NCBI GenBank assembly: GCA_937888635.1
Contig: CALARG010000067.1
Coordinates: 1 to 5,568, forward strand
DNA length: 5,568 nt
From: an uncultured Alphaproteobacteria bacterium
Lineage (GTDB): Bacteria; Pseudomonadota; Alphaproteobacteria; Rs-D84
Direction: 5' to 3'
The position numbers and the translations under genes are program-made. Below, piece after piece: positions 1-3,434 of this stretch (the first letter of the stretch is position 1; the number at the start of each line of letters is the position of its first letter). The notes below the pieces were generated by a model. The model was not told the DNA's origin, made no database searches, and was given only the letters and a program-made list of their open reading frames with translations.

Positions 1-836
1 CTACCGGCGAAGGTTTGGGAAATAAATTCCTGGGCAATATTTTATCAACGGACGCAATTATTCATGTTGTCAGATGTTTTGAAAACGACGACATTGTGCA
101 TGTGCACGGTAAAATTGACCCATTGGGCGATATTGAAACAATTGAAACAGAATTAATGTTGGCCGACCTGGAAAGCATTGATAAACAAATTAAAAACTTG
201 GAAAAGAAAGCGCGCGGTCTGGACAAAGACGCCATAAAATTATTGGCCGATGCAAATATGATAAAGGCGAATCTGGAAAAATCAATACCTGCGCGCCTGG
301 GCGATGTTGACTCTGCCCCGTTTAATTTGCTGACAACAAAACCTGTTATTTATGTCTGCAATGTTGACGAAGCGTCCGCCGCCACCGGCAATAAATATTC
401 AGATATGGTGCGTGAAAAGTTCGGCGCAACAAATGATGTGTTGGTAATATCATCCAAGATAGAGATGGAGATTTCACAAATCATTGACCCAGACGAACGC
501 AAAATGTTCCTGGATGATTTAGGTTTATCAGAATCTGGTCTGGACCAGGTTATCAAGACCGGCTATAAAACACTTGGGCTGCAAACATATTACACCATCG
601 GCCCCAAGGAAGCGCATGCCTGGACAATAACTGTTGGAATGACTGCGCCCCAGGCGGCGGGAAAAATCCATACAGATTTTGAAAAAGGTTTCATCCGTGC
701 CGAAGTGATTACACCATCTGACTTTATTGCACTTGGTGGCGAAGTTGCAGTGAAAGAGGCCGGTAAAATGCGTCTGGTTGGTCGTGATTATGTGATGCAA
801 CCTGGCGACATCTGCCACTTCTTGTTTAATAATTAA
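1..836 (+). CDS. ychF: Redox-responsive ribosome-binding ATPase YchF (OLA1 family), 5' end outside window
   Basis: C-terminal 277 residues of a protein whose family is normally about 365 residues. The frame is open to the left edge (first full codon at 3, residues TGEG), so the real start, the P-loop and the DxxG motif lie outside the window, and the TTG at 15 is not a start. YchF is an Obg-related P-loop NTPase that prefers ATP and binds ribosomes. What I see: the family run GEGLGNKFLGNI; the HVVRCFEN segment, whose His (codon 63-65) matches the His proposed as catalytic in E. coli YchF; a helical coiled-coil-like insertion (about nt 150-290); the altered G4 motif NVDE (360-371) in place of NKxD, which underlies ATP preference; and a C-terminal TGS-type domain from about 582, with TAPQAAGKIHTDFEKGFIRA. 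The protein ends in FLFNN before TAA at 834-836. No operon partner is visible. The identity is very secure because the resemblance to E. coli YchF is strong along the whole stretch. Confidence 0.97.
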   Translation, partial: TGEGLGNKFLGNILSTDAIIHVVRCFENDDIVHVHGKIDPLGDIETIETELMLADLESIDKQIKNLEKKARGLDKDAIKLLADANMIKANLEKSIPARLGDVDSAPFNLLTTKPVIYVCNVDEASAATGNKYSDMVREKFGATNDVLVISSKIEMEISQIIDPDERKMFLDDLGLSESGLDQVIKTGYKTLGLQTYYTIGPKEAHAWTITVGMTAPQAAGKIHTDFEKGFIRAEVITPSDFIALGGEVAVKEAGKMRLVGRDYVMQPGDICHFLFNN

Positions 837-837
837 T

Positions 838-880
838 CCCCTTCGTCTGGCGAAGGGGTGGCGCGAATGCGCCGGGGTAG
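838..880. repeat. Double-hairpin GC-rich intergenic element, REP-like
   Basis: It begins one base after the ychF stop codon. Hairpin 1 is CCCCTTCG (838-845) / CGAAGGGG (851-858) with a TCTGG loop. Hairpin 2 is GGCGC (860-864) / GCGCC (869-873) with a GAAT loop. The right arms are followed by GGGGTGG (855-861) and GGGGTAG (874-880), a near-perfect direct repeat. There is no immediate T-run, so it is not a classic intrinsic terminator, although it could protect the 3' end of the ychF mRNA. The build of two stem-loops with a GGGGTRG tag resembles dispersed palindromic repeats found between bacterial genes. The repeat status is inferred, because only one copy is in view. Confidence 0.5.
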
Positions 881-911
881 TGGTAAAATATTTTTGTAAA
901 ATAAAATTTTT

Positions 912-939
912 AAAAAAACACCGGCAAACACCGGTGTTT
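912..939. terminator. Intrinsic terminator, mainly for the minus-strand gene 944-1414, probably bidirectional
   Basis: The stem is AACACCGG (917-924) / CCGGTGTT (931-938), 8 bp with a 6-base loop CAAACA. Read on the minus strand it starts 5 bases after the stop codon of the small membrane-protein gene and runs into seven Us (the complement of 912-918, partly in the stem), then more U-rich sequence. Read on the + strand it is followed by TTATTATTATTG and TTTTTT, so it could also end ychF transcripts. Its stem and loop size match the hairpin at 1483-1504 on the other side of the gene. Confidence 0.8.
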
Positions 940-943
940 ATTA

Positions 944-1414
944 TTATTGTTTTTTGTTGTATTTGCCGATATATTCACCATTTTTTATTTGGTCTGCCAT
1001 ATCATTACATGTGAATTCGCAATATTTATTTAACATGTCATCTATATATTCACCAAAATTTTTTGTATTAATTAATATATCAAACTCTAATTTAATTTTA
1101 ATATTAAATGTTTCTTTATATTCTTTACCGTTATGTCCTACTATGCAATTACATTCTGTATCAGCATCTGACTTAACTTCATGATAAGTACGATCATAAC
1201 AATAATCATAATCATTATCATAGCATTCATCAGGCATACTATATCCCCTGTGCGAGTCTATATAAGACTTGTTAGTCCATTTTGAATTTATGGTATTAAT
1301 AGTTTCTATTGTAGAATTGTTATAAATAGTATTGTTCTTATAAAAATGTTTATAAAAATACGCAATTACTAAGACAGATAGTATAGTTATTATAATAATA
1401 AATTTATTCTTCAT
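944..1414 (-). CDS. Hypothetical membrane-anchored protein with six cysteines
   Basis: I do not recognise this 156-residue protein. Residues 2-4 (KNK) precede a hydrophobic helix (about 5-20, FIIIITILSVLVIAYF), then a basic/aromatic patch. This is a signal-anchor or uncleaved signal peptide, predicting a short cytoplasmic N-terminus and a C-terminal domain outside the inner membrane. There is no lipobox Cys. The exported part is Asn/Tyr/Asp-rich, with cysteines at 64, 72, 88, 90, 132 and 136, an even number compatible with disulfides. An acidic tyrosine-rich stretch (about 62-74) lies between the first Cys pair. The ATG start is supported by an AGGAAG SD six bases upstream and a fitting promoter. 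The DNA is far more AT-rich than its neighbours (only 8 G/C in 1021-1080), suggesting acquisition or relaxed selection. It is a single-gene unit with terminators on both sides, divergent from the small RNA. It is likely a real gene of unknown function. Confidence 0.75.
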   Translation of the reverse strand: MKNKFIIIITILSVLVIAYFYKHFYKNNTIYNNSTIETINTINSKWTNKSYIDSHRGYSMPDECYDNDYDYCYDRTYHEVKSDADTECNCIVGHNGKEYKETFNIKIKLEFDILINTKNFGEYIDDMLNKYCEFTCNDMADQIKNGEYIGKYNKKQ

Positions 1415-1420
1415 GTTGCG

Positions 1421-1426
1421 CTTCCT
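1421..1426 (-). promoter_or_regulatory. Ribosome binding site for the gene 944-1414
   Basis: On the minus strand AGGAAG lies six bases (CGCAAC) before the ATG at 1414-1412. This is a good Shine-Dalgarno match at ideal spacing. It fixes the start codon and argues that this otherwise anonymous gene is translated. Confidence 0.75.
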
Positions 1427-1437
1427 AATACCACATA

Positions 1438-1466
1438 ATTATATAATAATATTTGTTCACATACAA
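1438..1466 (-). promoter_or_regulatory. Candidate sigma70-type promoter for the gene 944-1414
   Basis: On the minus strand, TTGTAT (1466-1461) and a perfect TATAAT (1443-1438) are separated by 17 bases. Initiation near 1431 would give a 5' leader of about 17 bases that contains the SD. The region is so AT-rich that other -10-like hexamers occur nearby, so the exact boxes are uncertain. Confidence 0.5.
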
Positions 1467-1476
1467 ATAAAATTGT

Positions 1477-1508
1477 AAAAAAAACACCAGTATTTACCGG
1501 TGTTTTTT
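1477..1508. terminator. Bidirectional intrinsic-terminator hairpin between the divergent units
   Basis: AAAAAACACC (1479-1488) pairs with GGTGTTTTTT (1499-1508). Inside, G1490-C1497 closes a TATTTA loop after one A-C mismatch. A-runs and T-runs on both flanks allow termination on either strand. It lies upstream of both the minus-strand gene 944-1414 and the + strand small RNA, ending three bases before the RNA promoter's -35 box. Its likely role is insulation: it would stop minus-strand readthrough from dnaG or antisense to the RNA, and + strand readthrough from ychF. Confidence 0.7.
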
Positions 1509-1511
1509 CTG

Positions 1512-1539
1512 TTGAAATTTTTATGGATATAATTATAAT
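1512..1539 (+). promoter_or_regulatory. Strong sigma70-type promoter driving the small RNA
   Basis: TTGAAA (1512-1517), a 16-base spacer and a perfect TATAAT (1534-1539) predict initiation around 1545-1547. A second perfect TATAAT (1528-1533) sits directly before it in tandem, but it is too close (10 bases) to this -35 box. No start codon with an SD follows, but a structured segment with an intrinsic terminator does, so the promoter appears to serve a non-coding RNA. Confidence 0.65.
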
Positions 1540-1545
1540 AACAAG

Positions 1546-1672
1546 TGCTTCGTAACAATTTAACGAGGCGTGCAAAAAAGCCATAAAACTTTTTGGGGAC
1601 GCCTACAATGTAGTTATTCTGCAAGAGGTTACGGCCCGTTTTCAGAACCGATTTTTATCGGTTCTTTTTTTT
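1546..1672 (+). ncRNA. Unidentified structured small RNA of about 125 nt
   Basis: A free-standing transcription unit, promoter to terminator, with no convincing ORF and no + strand gene downstream that it could regulate in cis. The sequence permits a three-way junction: P1 CGTAAC (1551-1556) / GTTACG (1628-1633); P2 AGGCGT (1566-1571) / ACGCCT (1599-1604), extended by AAAAAG (1575-1580) / CTTTTT (1589-1594) capped by CCATAAAA; and P3 TGTAG (1609-1613) / CTGCA (1619-1623) with a TTATT loop. The purine-rich linker AGAG (1624-1627) follows, then the terminator hairpin. A competing 5' hairpin, 1545-1553 with 1563-1571, would disrupt P1 and P2. It lacks the hallmarks I know for SRP RNA, RNase P RNA, tRNA or tmRNA. 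Short stretches (AAGCC-TAAAACT and GGTTAC-GCC) recall the 3' half of gamma-proteobacterial 6S RNA, but there is no room for a 6S 5' half. Family unknown; boundaries are good to a few bases. Confidence 0.65.
1645..1672 (+). terminator. Intrinsic terminator of the small RNA
   Basis: GAACCGAT (1645-1652) and ATCGGTTC (1657-1664) form a perfect 8-bp stem with a TTTT loop, immediately followed by eight Ts (1665-1672). The T-run is on the + strand only, which fixes the orientation of the transcript it ends. A U-run of this length is also a common 3' tail of Hfq-bound sRNAs, though that role is inference. Confidence 0.92.
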
Positions 1673-1685
1673 ATGAATAAAACAT

Positions 1686-1716
1686 TGTCATCCCGTGGCT
1701 TGTTTGGAACCCGTGT
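1686..1716. repeat. Possible degenerate fragment of a dispersed palindromic repeat
   Basis: TGTCATCCCGTGGCTTG (1686-1702) closely resembles the left arm of palindromic elements of the form TGTCATCCCG(T/C)GGCTTG...CACGGGAT that I associate with intergenic regions of Rickettsiales and related alphaproteobacteria. The right arm is degenerate here: CCCGTG recurs in direct orientation (1710-1715) and no inverted CACGGG is present. If it is a repeat, it is a decayed half copy. The assignment is from memory and weak. Confidence 0.3.
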
Positions 1717-1735
1717 AACAACAAATAAAAATGTT

Positions 1736-1778
1736 AAAAATTCCCGGCCTTTTTGATAAAAAAGTTCAAAAAGGCCGG
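1736..1778 (-). terminator. Intrinsic terminator of the topA-dnaG operon
   Basis: CCGGCCTTTTTGA (1744-1756) and TCAAAAAGGCCGG (1766-1778) form a perfect 13-bp stem with a 9-base loop, 45 bases beyond the dnaG stop codon. On the minus strand the stem is followed by GAATTTTTAAC and further U-rich sequence. On the + strand it is followed by TAAATAATT, a poor U-run, so minus-strand termination is the better reading. Confidence 0.8.
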
Positions 1779-1823
1779 TAAATAATTATATCACTACTAA
1801 CCACTTACAACTTACATTAACCA

Positions 1824-3434
1824 CTATATTGAAATCAAAATCTCTAATTTTTCATTATATTTTTTTATCTCTTCATCAATGCGTTGTATTTCATCGCGCG
1901 CCGCTTCGTCCCCGGCCAACAGTTTATTTGTGTATTCGCGTTTTTGCATATTCAGTTTTTCTAAATACCTTTGCAATTTTAACGACACAATATATTTTTC
2001 TGCTGCCGCAATATCCATATTCAGGTCCACCACCGCGCCATCAAAATCCACCCCCAGCGAGCCCAAGAAATCCAGATATCTTTCCGCCAGTTCGGGAAAA
2101 TTATTCACAATATAAATCAGTGTATTTTTTGTAATCGCATCAATATCAGGCAATTTAATATTTGCAGACACATCCGTCTTTTTCCATTTGTGCCATGCGT
2201 TAAACTTGCGTGAATTATATTCTTTTTCAAATTCAGATTTCAAATCAGGATCTGCAATTTTTTCCAATTCTTTTTTCAAGAATTTTTCCGCCTGTGCGCG
2301 TCCCCCCGGTGTCTTGACCAAGAATTGGTTATTAACCATTTCCCACATATAATCAACCAATGGCACTGCATCATCTATAATTTTGCGCATGGCATCCACG
2401 CCACCTGTTTTTAATATTTCATCTGGGTCTTTGCCACCGGTCACAAATGCAAATTTAACATCTGATGTATCACGCAGGTACGGTAGCATAATACCACATG
2501 CGCGTGCAGCGGCCTTGCTGCCGGCGGTGTCCCCGTCAAAGCAAAAAACAATATTACGATTTGATTTGCACAGGGTTGCAATATGGTCTTCGGTCAGTGC
2601 GGTTCCCAATGGCGCAACCGTTTCGGCAAAACCTGCGATTTGCATTTTTATTGCATCAATCTGCCCTTCTACAATAATGCTGCGGTTGGCGCGGTGAATG
2701 CCTTCGCGTGCAAAGTTAAATCCGAAAATTGTTCTGCGTTTATGGAAAATGTCAGTATCAACTGTATTGATATATTTTGGGTCTGACCCATCCAGCGACC
2801 GTCCCGAAAACGCAACAACTTTTCCATTTGCATTAAAAATCGGGAACATTAATTTATCGCGGAAAAAGTCATACATACCATAATCGCCACGGCGACACAG
2901 TCCCGCATCAATCAGGCATTTTGAACCCGCATATTTATTTGCAATTATATTATTTTTTGGCGCATACCCCAGGCGATATTTTTTTATATCTTCATCAGAA
3001 AATCCCCGATTTCGTGCGTATGCAAGGGCATGCGCCCCATCAGGTGTAAATAATTTTTCACTGTATGTCTGACATGCTTTTTCGCATATATCCAACAGTT
3101 GTTCTTCGCGTTCAACCACGCGCGGGTCGCGTGGCTTATAGTCTGGCATTTTTATACCGGCCATATCTGCTAATTCTTGGATTGCTGCGCGAAAATCCAT
3201 ATTATTATGTTTCATCGTAAATGAAACGATATCGCCACCTTCGCCACAACCAAAGCACTTAAAAATACCCTTTTCTTCGTTAACACAAAAACTGGGTGTT
3301 TTTTCATTATGAAATGGACAACATCCCCAATAATTTTGTCCCTTTTTTTTCAGTGGCACCGCCCGTCCCACCACGTCCAGTATTGATAAACGTGCACGCA
3401 GTTCGTCGGTAAAATTGCGGTTGGGGCCTGCCAT
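1824..3434 (-). CDS. dnaG: DNA primase DnaG
   Basis: A 536-residue primase that makes the RNA primers for lagging-strand and restart synthesis together with the DnaB helicase. Domains: an N-terminal CHC2 zinc-binding domain with C39-x2-H42 and C60-x2-C63; the RNA polymerase core, including YDFFRDKLMFPI (188-199) and PKYINTVDTDIFHK (219-232); and the TOPRIM centre, with catalytic Glu256 in VEGQID (255-260), Asp300/Asp302 in FDGD (299-302), and KDPDEIL (335-341). The C-terminal 110 or so residues are helical and diverged, as expected for the helicase-interacting domain, and end in a charged coiled-coil-like stretch. The length is slightly shorter than E. coli DnaG (581). One oddity is Gln258 where most primases have Tyr (VEGYxD). 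The ATG shares its A with the topA stop codon (TAATG) and has only a weak purine-rich SD (AAAGAAAA), pointing to translational coupling. Stop is TAG at 1826-1824. It is followed by a terminator, with no rpoD adjacent. Confidence 0.98.
   Translation of the reverse strand: MAGPNRNFTDELRARLSILDVVGRAVPLKKKGQNYWGCCPFHNEKTPSFCVNEEKGIFKCFGCGEGGDIVSFTMKHNNMDFRAAIQELADMAGIKMPDYKPRDPRVVEREEQLLDICEKACQTYSEKLFTPDGAHALAYARNRGFSDEDIKKYRLGYAPKNNIIANKYAGSKCLIDAGLCRRGDYGMYDFFRDKLMFPIFNANGKVVAFSGRSLDGSDPKYINTVDTDIFHKRRTIFGFNFAREGIHRANRSIIVEGQIDAIKMQIAGFAETVAPLGTALTEDHIATLCKSNRNIVFCFDGDTAGSKAAARACGIMLPYLRDTSDVKFAFVTGGKDPDEILKTGGVDAMRKIIDDAVPLVDYMWEMVNNQFLVKTPGGRAQAEKFLKKELEKIADPDLKSEFEKEYNSRKFNAWHKWKKTDVSANIKLPDIDAITKNTLIYIVNNFPELAERYLDFLGSLGVDFDGAVVDLNMDIAAAEKYIVSLKLQRYLEKLNMQKREYTNKLLAGDEAARDEIQRIDEEIKKYNEKLEILISI

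Noticed and set aside
15..17. TTG as the start of ychF
   Set aside because: The codons before it (TGEG) continue the conserved GEGLGN motif, and the P-loop is absent, so the gene begins outside the window.
954..1184. A + strand open frame opposite the small membrane-protein gene
   Set aside because: No SD. The minus-strand frame is longer and has an SD, a promoter, a TM helix and a terminator in the right places.
1546..1672. The small RNA as tmRNA, SRP RNA or RNase P RNA
   Set aside because: No tag reading frame or tRNA-like TTCGA arm, no SRP GGAAG/AGCAG core, and no RNase P conserved blocks can be found.
1673..1756. A 27-codon + strand ORF starting at ATG directly after the small RNA's U-run
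   Set aside because: It has no SD (the upstream bases are a T-run), starts at the terminator of the RNA, and runs into the arm of the dnaG terminator. Probably chance.
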